From Numidum massiliense (lineage in GTDB: Bacteria > Bacillota > Bacilli > Thermoactinomycetales > Novibacillaceae), in the NCBI RefSeq assembly GCF_001375555.1, contig NZ_CTDZ01000009.1, forward strand, positions 1,791,758 to 1,855,757: DNA of 64,000 bases, read 5' to 3'. Both the position numbers and the translations under genes were made by a program. Shown piece after piece: positions 45,836-55,403 of this stretch (position 1 is its first letter; the number at the start of each line of letters is the position of its first letter). The notes under the pieces were generated by a model. The model worked only from the letters and a program-made list of their open reading frames with translations, was not told the DNA's origin and made no database searches.

Positions 45836-47020
45836 GTGAAGAAAAAAGCACTCATTATCCTTACCGCGCTCATGCTAATTGTCGGTCTCATCGGCTGTCA
45901 AGCCGCACCGGACAAGCAAGCCTCGTCCGGAAGTGAGACGACAAAAACGAACGATGCCAAGACGAATGAAGAAAAAACTGACAATGAGAAAGACGGCAAC
46001 AAAGACGGTGAAGCCACTGCTGACTTTCGCGAAATAAAGGACATGTCCGGCCGTACCGTTAAAGTACCGGCCAAAATTGAAAAAGTGTTTGGGACGAGTG
46101 AAATTAGCACGCTGTTCCTCTATTCGTTAGCACCGGACAAAGTGGCGGCACTAAACCGCGAGCTAACCGCGGACCAGAAAAAGTTTTTTGACGAGAGGAT
46201 TCACGATTTACCCGCGTTAGGCAGTTGGAAAGGCAAAGGCGGGGACACGAACTTAGAAGAGATTTTAAAGGCCGAACCGGACATCATCATTAATATGGGG
46301 GACATGGACGAGCGCTACCAGTCTGGCGCAGACGAAATGCAAGAAAAACTCGGCATCCCCGTGTTGTTGATCGACGGCAGCCTGGAGAACTTACACGACG
46401 CGTACCGTTACGCTGGCGACCTCCTCGACGTCAAAGAGCGCGCCGACACGTTGGCCGAATACTGTGAGACGGCGATGGCCAAAGTGACTGACACCGTGAA
46501 GGACATTCCGGAGAAAGACCGCCTCCCCGTCTACTACGCGGTCGGCATGGATGGCCTAGAAACGGCGCCTAAAGGGACGATTAACACCGAAGTGCTCGAG
46601 CTGGCCGGCGGGGACAACGTCGCCAGCACCGGAGACAAGCCGCGGGGCAAAGCAGTCGAAGTATCGATGGAACAAGTGCTGAAGTGGGATCCAGAGCTCA
46701 TCGTCGTCAGCCCGGCTTTTGACTCTGAGACAAACGAAGCGTACGACCTCATTTTAAAGGATGACAAGTGGAAAGACCTTAAAGCCGTGAAAAATAAGCT
46801 CGTGTTCGAAATTCCGAACCTACCGTTCAACTGGTTCAACCGCCCACCGACGATTAACCGCATCCTCGGCGTGCAATGGTTGACGAACTTGTTGTACCCG
46901 GAACAATACGACATCGATCCGGCCGAGACGGCGCAAGAGTTCTTCTCCACCTTCTATCAAGTGGAGCTATCTGACGACGACATCGGCGAATTACTCAAAC
47001 ACGCCGTACGGGAAAAATAA
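45836..47020 (+). CDS. Lipoprotein substrate-binding protein, FecB/BtuF/MolB-like
   Basis: A 394-aa lipoprotein. The signal peptide ends in the lipobox LIGC (Cys21), followed by a 40-residue Lys/Glu/Asn/Thr-rich linker and the periplasmic-binding fold of class III: IKDMSGRTVKVPAKIEKVFG, LLIDGSLENLHDAYRYAGDL and WDPELIVVSPAF. The GTG at 45836 has GGAG upstream and is the only start that gives a signal peptide; the reading to 45707 overlaps the ATPase and adds a non-signal leader. The class binds metal chelates, vitamins or oxyanions; H. influenzae MolB shows molybdate is possible. Confidence 0.88.
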   Translation: MKKKALIILTALMLIVGLIGCQAAPDKQASSGSETTKTNDAKTNEEKTDNEKDGNKDGEATADFREIKDMSGRTVKVPAKIEKVFGTSEISTLFLYSLAPDKVAALNRELTADQKKFFDERIHDLPALGSWKGKGGDTNLEEILKAEPDIIINMGDMDERYQSGADEMQEKLGIPVLLIDGSLENLHDAYRYAGDLLDVKERADTLAEYCETAMAKVTDTVKDIPEKDRLPVYYAVGMDGLETAPKGTINTEVLELAGGDNVASTGDKPRGKAVEVSMEQVLKWDPELIVVSPAFDSETNEAYDLILKDDKWKDLKAVKNKLVFEIPNLPFNWFNRPPTINRILGVQWLTNLLYPEQYDIDPAETAQEFFSTFYQVELSDDDIGELLKHAVREK

Positions 47021-47042
47021 TCGGTACCACAAAAGACGACGC

Positions 47043-47071
47043 GACATTGAGGGGGCAGCCTCCCTCAATGT
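47043..47071 (+). terminator. Hairpin after the binding-protein gene
   Basis: GACATTGAGGG and CCCTCAATGTC form a perfect stem 22 bp past the stop codon. There is no clear T run, so it may be a stabilising hairpin rather than a true terminator. Confidence 0.5.
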
Positions 47072-47245
47072 CCGAAACGCACGCATTCGTTCGTCACAAA
47101 GTCTTCTGCTCCATAAATCTTATGCTCTATAAGTTTTTACCCACGTATTTATGTTCCCGCACAAATTGAAGATGACCGTCGTCAACGGTGTTGTCTCACT
47201 TTTGACAAGCTGTATATACTAATAGCCACATGGAGGAATCCTCAA

Positions 47246-48124
47246 ATGTTTAAAAGAAACGTGTTTATTGCCCTCTTAGTAGCGATGTTGTTGCTCGTAG
47301 GCTGCACGAATGACTCGGGTATGCGTACCGAGCAACCCGCGCCGCAGTCGAAAACAGAAAATACATCGAAAGGAGATCAGGACGCTAAGGACGGAACAGA
47401 CGCAAAAAAGGACGTCAAAGGTGAAACGGTCGAGTTAAATGTGTCGGCGGCGATTAGTTTAAGTGACGTGTTAAAAGAGGTTGCCGAAACGTATGAAAAA
47501 GATCACCCGAACGTGCGCATTACGTACAACCTCGGCGCTTCAGGTAGCTTACAGCGGCAAATTGAGCAAGATGCACCGGTTGACTTGTTTATTTCTGCCG
47601 GAAAACCGCAGATGGATGCCCTCGTCGAACAACAACTGATTGACAAAGCGCAAACAGCGACTCTCGTGCACAACGCGTTAGTACTCATTCAGCCAGCTGA
47701 GGCTGACCAAGAGCTCAAAGGAATGAAAGATTTAACGACAGACAAAGTGACACAACTCGCGGTCGGGGAACCGGAATCTGTTCCCGCCGGCAACTACTCG
47801 CGGCAGGCACTAGAGCACTTTAAACTGTGGGACAAACTGCAGCCGAAAATCGTCTTTGCCAAAGATGTGCGGCAAGTACTGACCTATGTGGAAACGGGCA
47901 ACGTTGACGCGGGTCTCGTCTACCATTCCGACGCCTTGTCCACCGATGCTGTCAGCATCGTCGAAACGGTCGATTCGGCTAGCCACGACCCGATTGAATA
48001 TCCGATCGGCATCGTCAAAAAAACCGCTCACATCAAGGAAGCGGAGCAGTTTTACAACTACTTGTTATCGGAGAAGACTGCCCCACTGTTTGAAAAATAC
48101 GGGTTTGACCCGGCTAGTAACTAG
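47246..48124 (+). CDS. modA: Molybdate/tungstate ABC transporter binding lipoprotein ModA
   Basis: A 292-aa lipoprotein with a signal peptide ending in LLVGC (Cys20), then a polar linker and the ModA fold: VSAAISLSDVLKEVAETYEK, YNLGASGSLQRQIEQDAPVD, LFISAGKPQMDALVEQQLI. Ser residues in SAAIS and ASGS are the expected oxyanion ligands. The ATG at 47246 has GGAGG at 47232-47236. It is followed 29 bp later by modB. An upstream hairpin and 225 bp of spacing suggest its own promoter. Confidence 0.92.
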   Translation: MFKRNVFIALLVAMLLLVGCTNDSGMRTEQPAPQSKTENTSKGDQDAKDGTDAKKDVKGETVELNVSAAISLSDVLKEVAETYEKDHPNVRITYNLGASGSLQRQIEQDAPVDLFISAGKPQMDALVEQQLIDKAQTATLVHNALVLIQPAEADQELKGMKDLTTDKVTQLAVGEPESVPAGNYSRQALEHFKLWDKLQPKIVFAKDVRQVLTYVETGNVDAGLVYHSDALSTDAVSIVETVDSASHDPIEYPIGIVKKTAHIKEAEQFYNYLLSEKTAPLFEKYGFDPASN

Positions 48125-48153
48125 TAACTAGTAAATAGAGAGGTTGTCGTCTG

Positions 48154-48819
48154 TTGATACATTCTTTTTGGGACCCGGTGCTATTGTCAATTCGCGTCGC
48201 CCTACTCGCAACGGCAATCGTCATCGTGTGCGGTACAGCGATCGGCTGGTGGATGGCTCGCTACACCTTTCCGGGAAAAGTTATCCTGGAAACGATCCTT
48301 ATGTTGCCGCTCGTTTTACCGCCAACCGTCGTCGGGCTCGGACTGCTCATGCTATTCGGTAAGCGCGGTTGGATTGGCGAATGGCTCGATCAGACGTTGA
48401 ACGTCTCCTTGCTGTTTACTTACTGGGGAGCAGTACTCGCGGCAGCCGTCGTCTCCTTTCCGCTCGTGTATCAGACGATTAAGACGGGCTTCACCTCGAT
48501 CGACAAAAACTTAGAGCTCGTCGCACGCTCCGACGGCGCAAACGGGTGGAAAGTGTTTTGGCACATTAGTCTTCCGCTCACATGGCGTCACATTTGTACA
48601 GCGATCGTCTTCGGCTTCACCCGCGGATTGGGGGAATTCGGTGCCACGTTAATGTTTGCCGGCAACATCCCGGGCAAAACACAAACGATCCCGACGGCGA
48701 TTTACGTCGCCGTCGAATCGGGGCAAATGGCCATCGCCGGCACGTGGGCACTTAGCATGGTCGTCCTGTCGTTCGCCATGTTGCTCGTCGTCTACCGATT
48801 ACAAAATAACACGGAGTGA
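48154..48819 (+). CDS. modB: Molybdate ABC transporter permease ModB
   Basis: A 221-aa permease with about five membrane segments. The cytoplasmic EAA-type loop ARSDGANGWKVFWHISLPLT and FGFTRGLGEFGATLMFAGNI with PGKTQTIPTAIY are ModB hallmarks. TTG at 48154 has GAGAGG upstream. No modC follows: after 48819 comes a short gap and then a decayed hydrolase on the other strand. The ATPase must be encoded elsewhere, or the system is incomplete. Confidence 0.92.
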   Translation: MIHSFWDPVLLSIRVALLATAIVIVCGTAIGWWMARYTFPGKVILETILMLPLVLPPTVVGLGLLMLFGKRGWIGEWLDQTLNVSLLFTYWGAVLAAAVVSFPLVYQTIKTGFTSIDKNLELVARSDGANGWKVFWHISLPLTWRHICTAIVFGFTRGLGEFGATLMFAGNIPGKTQTIPTAIYVAVESGQMAIAGTWALSMVVLSFAMLLVVYRLQNNTE

Positions 48820-48928
48820 GCACACCACCTGTTTCAGACTGACTGACAGAACTACTTTGTTTAAACTTACAGATTCTGTGACAAATACTGTGACAAAACA
48901 GATATTGTAACAAATACTCCAACAGATA

Positions 48929-49533
48929 CTACTCTGTTCCTGGACAAGCGGAATCGAGTAGTTTTTTGTCAATCGCAGCAAAGACCGCTTCCGGATTCAC
49001 GTGCGGGATCATGTGACCAGTGTGGGCAACACGACGAGCTTAGATGTAGGAATGTCGCGGTGTAACCTAAAAGACTGCTGCTCCGGATTAAAAGAATCGG
49101 CATCCTAAGGCGACGCTCGTGACGGGAACACGAATGAGGCGGTAACGCTCACTTAACGAGTTAATACAGTCGGACTAAATGTCGCGACATCTTCCCTGTT
49201 CGCCTTAAACTGACGCGGCAGCGGCCAAAGGTCTGCAGCAACTTTAAAAAAAGCTCTTCAAAATAAGCTGGAGATACCGGATCGGGGGAGAACGTCGCCT
49301 GAAGCGTCGGCTTGACCATCCGTCCGCCTAAAGGGACTAATAACGTCGGTAAGAGAAACTTGCCGAGGATAGGCGTACGTACGACGGCATTGAGAATGTC
49401 GTCCGCTTGACTCGTCGGGTATGCGTTGCCCCGTAGGCCGCCGGGGCGAGCAACACGATGTGGGAAACGTCGTCCGGATACAGGAATACAGGAGTGCGTA
49501 TGCGAGGACGAGTGTACCGTTCCACGAATGACC
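48929..49533 (-). pseudogene. Decayed alpha/beta hydrolase
   Basis: The minus strand reads GHSWNGTLVLAYALL, the nucleophile elbow, then PDDVSHIVLLAPAAYG, LGKFLLPTLLVPLGGRMVKP and, near the end, HMIPHVNPEAVFAAIDKKL with the usual C-terminal His. At least three frameshifts or stops interrupt it, and everything before the nucleophile elbow is missing; the methyltransferase gene ends 11 bp away. It is an inactive remnant. Confidence 0.75.
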
Positions 49534-49543
49534 GTGGGTCCCC

Positions 49544-50146
49544 TTAATCCGGTTTGGCCCAAACCAAATGCACCATTCCCGCCAGATAATGCTCCGCTCG
49601 CTCGACGACGATTCCGGACGACCGGATGAGGTCCATCACGTCCCTCGTCTGGTGACACCCGACGACGCGATATGAAAGGGGATTCAACACTTTTTGTACA
49701 GAGGCAACAATACGGTTGGAGCTAATTCCGTGTTCCATGAGCAAGATACGGCCATCTTTTTTACACCATCGCCTGCACTTTTTTAAAAAGCGTAACGGGG
49801 CGTTGTAGCTGCATAACGACAACGTCGAAACAACCGTATCGAACGAGTCGGGAGCAAACGTGATGTCTTCGATGTCAGCTTGCACAAACTCGGCTGTGAT
49901 TCCGTATTCTGCCGCTGCTTCTCGCGCCTTTTGCAACATTTCCGGACTGAAGTCCACCGCTGTCACTTCCACCCGCGCATCGAAAAAAGGAAAATTGGCG
50001 CCTGCCCCGACACCCAGTTCCAACACCTGCCCCTCTGCCGTTTGCAATAGCTTTTGCCGCCACTGTTTTTGCTCTAGCCTTTTCCGCCTTTTTTCGTACA
50101 TGCGTGCCTGTTTGTCAAACTTTCCGATTAGCTTCGCCCGCTTCAT
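49544..50146 (-). CDS. Class I SAM-dependent methyltransferase
   Basis: A 200-aa protein with motif I LELGVGAGANFPFF, acidic VTAVDFSPEMLQKARE, motif ADIEDITFAPDSFDTVVSTL and DGRILLMEHG, as in the UbiE/COQ5-like and phospholipid N-methyltransferase-like groups. The ATG at 50146 has AAAGGAGA at good spacing, so the 31 extra residues of the longer reading are unlikely. The substrate is not evident. It precedes the hydrolase remnant and follows a TetR-type regulator on the same strand. Confidence 0.85.
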   Translation of the reverse strand: MKRAKLIGKFDKQARMYEKRRKRLEQKQWRQKLLQTAEGQVLELGVGAGANFPFFDARVEVTAVDFSPEMLQKAREAAAEYGITAEFVQADIEDITFAPDSFDTVVSTLSLCSYNAPLRFLKKCRRWCKKDGRILLMEHGISSNRIVASVQKVLNPLSYRVVGCHQTRDVMDLIRSSGIVVERAEHYLAGMVHLVWAKPD

Positions 50147-50291
50147 CCGTACATCTCCTTTTCTGACCCTTTCCGAATCCGTAAGATTTCCTCTTGTCCT
50201 GGAGCCGTAAGTTGCCAACATCGGTCGAATCCATGACATTTCATCTTATTCTTGCGCCCGGCGTTCAGAGCTCCTAGGCGTTTATTTCCCC

Positions 50292-51074
50292 TCATTCCCT
50301 TGCCGGACGTAACCCTTTCCACAACACGCGGGAAACGTCTGGAACGAGCGAGTTAGCTGGCACGCGTTCGGGATCGATCAACCACGTGAGCAAAAAGCCG
50401 TTGACGAGCGCGTACAACATGGTCGTTACTGCCTTTGGATCGATATCTGCCGCTAGTAAACCTTCTTCCTGCATTTTCGCGATAAGCGAATCAGTGCCGT
50501 TAAACATTTTTGCATACGTGTCACGTAGTTTTTCTTTGATCGCCGGCTCGCGGCTGGAGGTGATGAACTCGAAGAAAAGCATCGGATCACCTTCCCTTCG
50601 CTCACAACACGCCAATTGCGCTTGCAACCACGAAGCGAGTGCCTGTAGCGGTTCCGCCGTCGCAAACATATCTTTCGCTTGGCTGGACAGCTGTTGCAAC
50701 TGTTGTGCCATGTTGCGATCGCAAATCGCGAGAAACAGGTCACTTTTCCCGGAAAAATGCCAGTAAACAGCGCCTTTCGTCAGCCCGGCATCAGCAGCGA
50801 CTTGTTCTAACGTCGCCCCGTCGTACCCATGCGCCGCGAACACCCGGGCAGCCGCATCCAAAATGCGCGTGCGTGTGTCTGCCAGCGGTTGCCCCCCTGC
50901 CGCCTGCCACTCCGCTAACAACTTGCGCATTTCTTGTTTACTCCCAAAGTGCCGCCTGACGACCGTCCAGTGTACGCCGACAGTTTGAGCAATCTCAGCA
51001 AACGTAATTTTGTCAAACGGGCGCTGTTCGGCCAAGTCGTAAGCGGCCTGTCTTATTTGTTCGTGCAACGACAT
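50292..51074 (-). CDS. TetR-family regulator with two tandem HTH regions
   Basis: A 260-aa protein. Residues about 6-52 form one TetR_N-like helix-turn-helix (ITFAEIAQTVGVHWTVVRRH then FGSKQEMRKLL). Residues about 64-112 form a second, more canonical one (TRILDAAARVFAAHGYDGAT, LEQVAADAGLTKGAVYWHFS). The ligand-binding helical domain follows, with the AcrR-like LVNGFLLTWLIDPERVP at the C-terminal end. The ATG at 51074 has AAGGAG upstream. TetR proteins normally carry one HTH. The methyltransferase downstream may be a target. Confidence 0.88.
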   Translation of the reverse strand: MSLHEQIRQAAYDLAEQRPFDKITFAEIAQTVGVHWTVVRRHFGSKQEMRKLLAEWQAAGGQPLADTRTRILDAAARVFAAHGYDGATLEQVAADAGLTKGAVYWHFSGKSDLFLAICDRNMAQQLQQLSSQAKDMFATAEPLQALASWLQAQLACCERREGDPMLFFEFITSSREPAIKEKLRDTYAKMFNGTDSLIAKMQEEGLLAADIDPKAVTTMLYALVNGFLLTWLIDPERVPANSLVPDVSRVLWKGLRPARE

Positions 51075-51262
51075 GCAATGACGTCTCCTTCTAAGTGTGT
51101 GTTTGTACGATGAAACGACTGGACGTACCAGTATTATATTCCCGTACTTATAAGTATGTGAATATTATAAAGAAGTGTGTAACCGCCGTCAAGATGAATG
51201 AAATTATTTAATGTGGAGTAGTTGTGACTATGATATAGAGTGCGATACAGTTCCCAAAAAAC

Positions 51263-52192
51263 CTACCACGAGAACCCCGCTACCATTTCTCGCAGTGATG
51301 GAAACGACGGCAACTGCTTCTCGCCAAACCCCAAACTGAGTAGCTTCTTCGTCTCCACAAAACGTTCCCTATCACCGGGCGTCCCCATGACGACCGAAAT
51401 TAAGCGCTGTTCCCCTCGCTTCGCCGTGCCAGCGAAACAGTATCCGGCGCTGTCGATAAACCCTGTCTTTAACCCGTCGACACCATCGAACCGGACGTTC
51501 GGGTCGCCCGCGGCTAACATGCGGTTCGTGCTGGCTAACACGGAGCCGTCGAAGTTTAATGCATACTGAGCTAAATGTGCTGTATCTAACACCTCGGGGT
51601 AATCGTCGAGTAAGCGTTTGGCGAGGCGCGCGACGTCTTCCGCGGTCATGAGCGACGACGTACCGTTCTCATCAAGTCCCGTCGCATTAATGAACGTCGT
51701 CTTAAGAGACAGTCCGAGTGCTTTTGCCTTCGCGTTCATTAACTGAGTAAATGCTTCTTCACTACCCGCAATGTGTTCTGCGAGAGCGACGGCCGCATTG
51801 TTGGCAGAGGCGACGACGACGGCACTGTACAAATCGCGCACGGTCAACGTGTCCCCTGGATGGATGTCTATTTTTGCCCCTTCCTTATACGCCGCGGCTC
51901 TGCTAATCGTCACTGGATCGTCCCAACCGATCGCGCCGTCACCGATCTTTTCTAACACGATATATTCGGTCATCATTTTCGACATACTTGCCGGCGGCAG
52001 CGGTTCGTCGCTATTGTGCTTGAACAAAATTTTTCCCGATTGCGCATCGATAAGGATGGCCGCTTTGGCGTGAATGGATAGGCCCTTCGTATAAAAGATC
52101 CAACCGTTTAACACGACAAATACAGCCGCTAAAAAGAGAATGCATCTAATGGACCGCTTCGACACTTTCGCTTTGGACGTTTTCATTTTCAT
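51263..52192 (-). CDS. D-alanyl-D-alanine carboxypeptidase (DacF/PBP5-type, S11 family)
   Basis: A 309-aa penicillin-binding protein that trims stem-peptide D-Ala. It has an N-terminal membrane anchor or signal (about residues 15-35), then Ser69-Met-Ser-Lys72 in PPASMSKMM, the Ser-x-Asn motif in VVVASANNAAVA, and Lys-Thr-Gly in VDGLKTGFID. It ends soon after the catalytic domain, without the C-terminal beta domain of longer PBP5 proteins. All catalytic motifs are present. 52193-52463 shows no gene. Confidence 0.93.
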   Translation of the reverse strand: MKMKTSKAKVSKRSIRCILFLAAVFVVLNGWIFYTKGLSIHAKAAILIDAQSGKILFKHNSDEPLPPASMSKMMTEYIVLEKIGDGAIGWDDPVTISRAAAYKEGAKIDIHPGDTLTVRDLYSAVVVASANNAAVALAEHIAGSEEAFTQLMNAKAKALGLSLKTTFINATGLDENGTSSLMTAEDVARLAKRLLDDYPEVLDTAHLAQYALNFDGSVLASTNRMLAAGDPNVRFDGVDGLKTGFIDSAGYCFAGTAKRGEQRLISVVMGTPGDRERFVETKKLLSLGFGEKQLPSFPSLREMVAGFSW

Positions 52193-52463
52193 AGTTCCCC
52201 CTCACACGTACACAGTATATGTGCAAAAGCTCAATTGGCAGCTAAGCAGGAGTAAAGAAACGCTAAAGATTACGCTAAAAAAAACACAAGCTAACAAGCT
52301 TAAGATGAAAGGCTAAAGGAACCACCCCTGCCTGCGACGGACTCTCCGCGGTGTACCTTTGCTTTTGTTTTGTGCACATCTTTCATGATTGGCAGCACGG
52401 CACACGAATATACCCGGGACAGTCGTACACAAAAACCGCACCAACATATTGCAAAACGATCCC

Positions 52464-52506
52464 AAAAAAATAAGGCACCCCCGGATCATTTCCGGTCGAT
52501 GCCTTA
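52464..52506 (-). terminator. Rho-independent terminator of the alarmone synthetase gene
   Basis: On the minus strand TAAGGCA and TGCCTTA pair, with an inner CCGGAAATGATCCGG hairpin, followed by TTTTTTT. It lies about 155 bp beyond the stop codon at 52662. Confidence 0.85.
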
Positions 52507-52661
52507 GAATCGCTCATCGTCACTTCTCATTTTAATTATCCTACTACAGTGTTTCCGTTCACTTATAGGCCCGCAACTGCGCATCGGATTATTCTCGCTC
52601 ATTAATTGGCACGGCACGTTGCCATCCATCGTCCAATTACCACCGCGCCACCGTACAACCG

Positions 52662-53330
52662 TTATGACGTAATCCGGTATGCGTCTGTTTGATTCGTTAA
52701 TAGCTGGCTTCTTAATACCGACATTTTTTCATCGAGGGAAAAAGCAGCTTCTGCGATTTCCATCAATTGTCTCTTTGACGCTTCCGGTACTTCCCCGCCT
52801 TCGTACTTGTAATTCAGTTTATGTTCCGTGGATGCCCAAAAATCCATCGACAGCGTACGTAGCTGGATTTCTGCCGGTACCCACAACACGTCGTTGGATA
52901 AAATGACTTGTGTCTCTACGACGAGGTGCAAGCTTTTATAGCCGCTCGGTTTCGGGTTTTGAATGTAATCTTTCACTTCTACGACGCGGATGTCTTCGCG
53001 CTGATCGATATGTTCGCTAAGCATGTATACGTCGTCGAGGAAACCGGTCACGATCCGTAGACCGGCGATATCCTTTATGTTCGCCTGTACAGATTCCTTC
53101 GAAAAAGGTAAGTTTCGTTTCTCTAGTTTTTTCAAGATCGACTGCGGTGTTTTCAATCGCGTTTTTAAATGTTCAATCGGGGAATAGCCGTGCTTTGATT
53201 GCCATTCCAAATCGATAATTTGGAAGTCACTCACTAACTCTTTCAAAGCCATCTCATACTGCCGAAAAAACGTCCCCCAATTTTTCTCGATCCGATCGAG
53301 CAATTCTGCACCGATTAGCTTGGCGGTCAT
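52662..53330 (-). CDS. Small alarmone synthetase (RelA/SpoT-type synthetase domain only)
   Basis: A 222-aa single-domain (p)ppGpp synthetase of the RelQ/RelP group. The synthetase motifs are KDIAGLRIVTGFLDDVYML, KDYIQNPKPSGYKSLHLVVE and VPAEIQLRTLSMDFWASTEH followed by KLNYKY. No hydrolase HD or TGS domain is present. The ATG at 53330 has GGGAG upstream and gives the family length (about 210-220 aa). The terminator at 52464-52506 follows. Confidence 0.92.
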   Translation of the reverse strand: MTAKLIGAELLDRIEKNWGTFFRQYEMALKELVSDFQIIDLEWQSKHGYSPIEHLKTRLKTPQSILKKLEKRNLPFSKESVQANIKDIAGLRIVTGFLDDVYMLSEHIDQREDIRVVEVKDYIQNPKPSGYKSLHLVVETQVILSNDVLWVPAEIQLRTLSMDFWASTEHKLNYKYEGGEVPEASKRQLMEIAEAAFSLDEKMSVLRSQLLTNQTDAYRITS

Positions 53331-53519
53331 ACGTATCCACTCCCTACCGTATAAATGAGGGCCGCTTATATTATACCATTCGGCAGTCACCTGTTTCACC
53401 CATTACAACATCTAGTTCAAATTGATTTCAGATTTTTACGTACCGTTCGGTATACGGCGGTTCAGCGAACGACCTTTTTTCTTATGCATCTGGTTGTGCG
53501 CTACGGAGCTGTGCTTGCT

Positions 53520-55403
53520 TCAGGTTTTCAAAAGTGCGGCCGGTACGTCGAGGGCGTACAGTTGTCGGTAACGCGCACTTTGCGCCAGTAACTCACTGTG
53601 TGAGCCGGTCATCGCCACCTGCCCGTCTTCGAGAAACACAATATCGTCCATCTGCTCCACGCCCGTCAAATGGTGTGTCACCCACAGCAACGTTTTGTCT
53701 TTCGTCACTTGAAACACGGTCGACAGTAGCGCATTTTCGGTGTGCGGGTCGAGCCCGATCGTGGGCTCATCCAATACGACGATCGGCGCATCTTGCAACA
53801 AAATGCGCGCTAAAGCGATGCGTTGCCGTTCCCCGCCGGAAAACCGCTGTCCCATTTCGTGTGTCAGTGTGTCGTAACCGTGTGGAAGCGATTCGATGAG
53901 TTCGTGCAGTTGCGCTTTGCGCGCCGCCTCGCGCACCTCTTCGTCCGACGCATCTGGTCGCCCGAGGCGGATGTTGTTCCCGACCGTCGTGTCAAACAAG
54001 TGCGGGCTCTGGTTCAACACCGAGACGACGCGGGAGATACCGTCGCCCAACCGGTGCACGTCGATCCCGTTTGCGGTCACAGAACCCCGTTCCGGTTGTA
54101 GGGCACCTTGGACGAGTTTCAGCACCGTCGATTTACCGGCCCCGCTACGCCCGATGAGGGCGACTTTTTTCCCGTGCGGAATGTCGAGGGAGACGTCGCG
54201 CAAGATCCAGTTGACGATCCCCGGGTAGCGGTACGACACGCAGTCCAAGCGGATATGCACGGACTGAGCAAACGCCACTGGGGACGGCGCGATGCCGTTC
54301 GGTGACACGACGCCCGACGGGGGTACACGACTCGCGTCCCCTTCGCCCTGCCGCAGCGCCTTCACCTCGCCACCACCGATTACATGCTCTTGCGAAGTGC
54401 CTTCGTTCGCACCCTGTCCACCCGTCTCTCCTTGTTGACTTTGTTCAGCCTGCCTCTCCTCAACCGCGGCGATGCGTCGCAAAGAGTCGTTGTAGCGCGG
54501 CAATTTTTCCACCGCTTCCGACATTGGGACGAACGTGTTCATCAACGGCAATGTCACTAAGACGAACGCCGCAATGAGCACCGCAGACAATTCGTCTGCC
54601 GCCGCTTGCTGTCCGCTCCACGCCACCATCGAAAGCACAGCGACGGCAAGGACAGCTTCGGCGAGCAAGCCCCGCCAGTGCGCCCACGCGTGTACCTTCC
54701 GTTCGACGCGTGCCAGTTCGCGTTCACTCGCTTCGTAAGCGCGCACGAATTCATCTTTTCTACCACTGACGAGCCAGTCGTTAATACCGAGTACCGCGTC
54801 CGTCAGCTTCTGGTACAACTGATTGCGGCCACGCTTTAACTGGACGTGTTTGCGCCGCGTCACAGCTAGTGAAAGGAGTGGCAGCACAAACACGAGGACG
54901 GCGGCGTACAGTGCCATGAGCAAAGCGAACGACCAGTCAAACAGCCCGACGGAAAAAATGAATATACCGTAAATACATAAAGAGACGAGACTCGGAAAAA
55001 CGGTGCGCAAGTAGACGTCTTGCAAATGCTCAATGTCGTCGGACAGCACACCGAGCATGTCCCCGGTTCGGTAGCGGGAACGAATAAACAGCGCTTGCGG
55101 CTCTAAAACGACGTACAGCCGTTCCCGCATCGCGGCTAATATGCGCAAGACGGTGTCGTGGCCGACGAGTCGCTCCACATAGCGAAGGGCTGCCTGTCCG
55201 ATGCTGAAGGCCCGCACGGCGACGATTGGGACGTACAGCAGCATAATATTGCGCGGGCGCAGCGCCGCTTCCGATATTAAGTAACCGGATGTGAACATGA
55301 GCGCGGCCGAAGAAGCGACGCCGAGTACCCCTAACGCCACTGCCAACAATAAGCGCCAACGATGTTTTTGGACATACGGGCGCAGCCATCCTTCGCCGTT
55401 CAT
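53520..55403 (-). CDS. cydC: Heterodimeric thiol-reductant ABC exporter subunit CydC
   Basis: A 627-aa half-transporter: six membrane segments in the first 300 residues (RLLLAVALGVLGVASSAALM, LISEAALRPRNIM) and a nucleotide-binding domain with Walker A GRSGAGKST, signature FSGGERQRIALARIL and Walker B PIVVLDEPTIGLD. CydDC exports cysteine/glutathione-type reductants (bacillithiol or cysteine plausible here) and is needed to assemble cytochrome bd. Between the membrane part and the ATPase is a polar insert rich in Gly, Gln and Glu (QQGETGGQGANEGTSQEH). It overlaps cydD by 4 bp. Confidence 0.92.
   Translation of the reverse strand: MNGEGWLRPYVQKHRWRLLLAVALGVLGVASSAALMFTSGYLISEAALRPRNIMLLYVPIVAVRAFSIGQAALRYVERLVGHDTVLRILAAMRERLYVVLEPQALFIRSRYRTGDMLGVLSDDIEHLQDVYLRTVFPSLVSLCIYGIFIFSVGLFDWSFALLMALYAAVLVFVLPLLSLAVTRRKHVQLKRGRNQLYQKLTDAVLGINDWLVSGRKDEFVRAYEASERELARVERKVHAWAHWRGLLAEAVLAVAVLSMVAWSGQQAAADELSAVLIAAFVLVTLPLMNTFVPMSEAVEKLPRYNDSLRRIAAVEERQAEQSQQGETGGQGANEGTSQEHVIGGGEVKALRQGEGDASRVPPSGVVSPNGIAPSPVAFAQSVHIRLDCVSYRYPGIVNWILRDVSLDIPHGKKVALIGRSGAGKSTVLKLVQGALQPERGSVTANGIDVHRLGDGISRVVSVLNQSPHLFDTTVGNNIRLGRPDASDEEVREAARKAQLHELIESLPHGYDTLTHEMGQRFSGGERQRIALARILLQDAPIVVLDEPTIGLDPHTENALLSTVFQVTKDKTLLWVTHHLTGVEQMDDIVFLEDGQVAMTGSHSELLAQSARYRQLYALDVPAALLKT

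Noticed and set aside
48929-49533. An ORF on the minus strand at 49161-49658 as a gene
   Set aside because: The encoded sequence is in the wrong frame for most of its length; the hydrolase signal is spread over several frames and lacks its first half.
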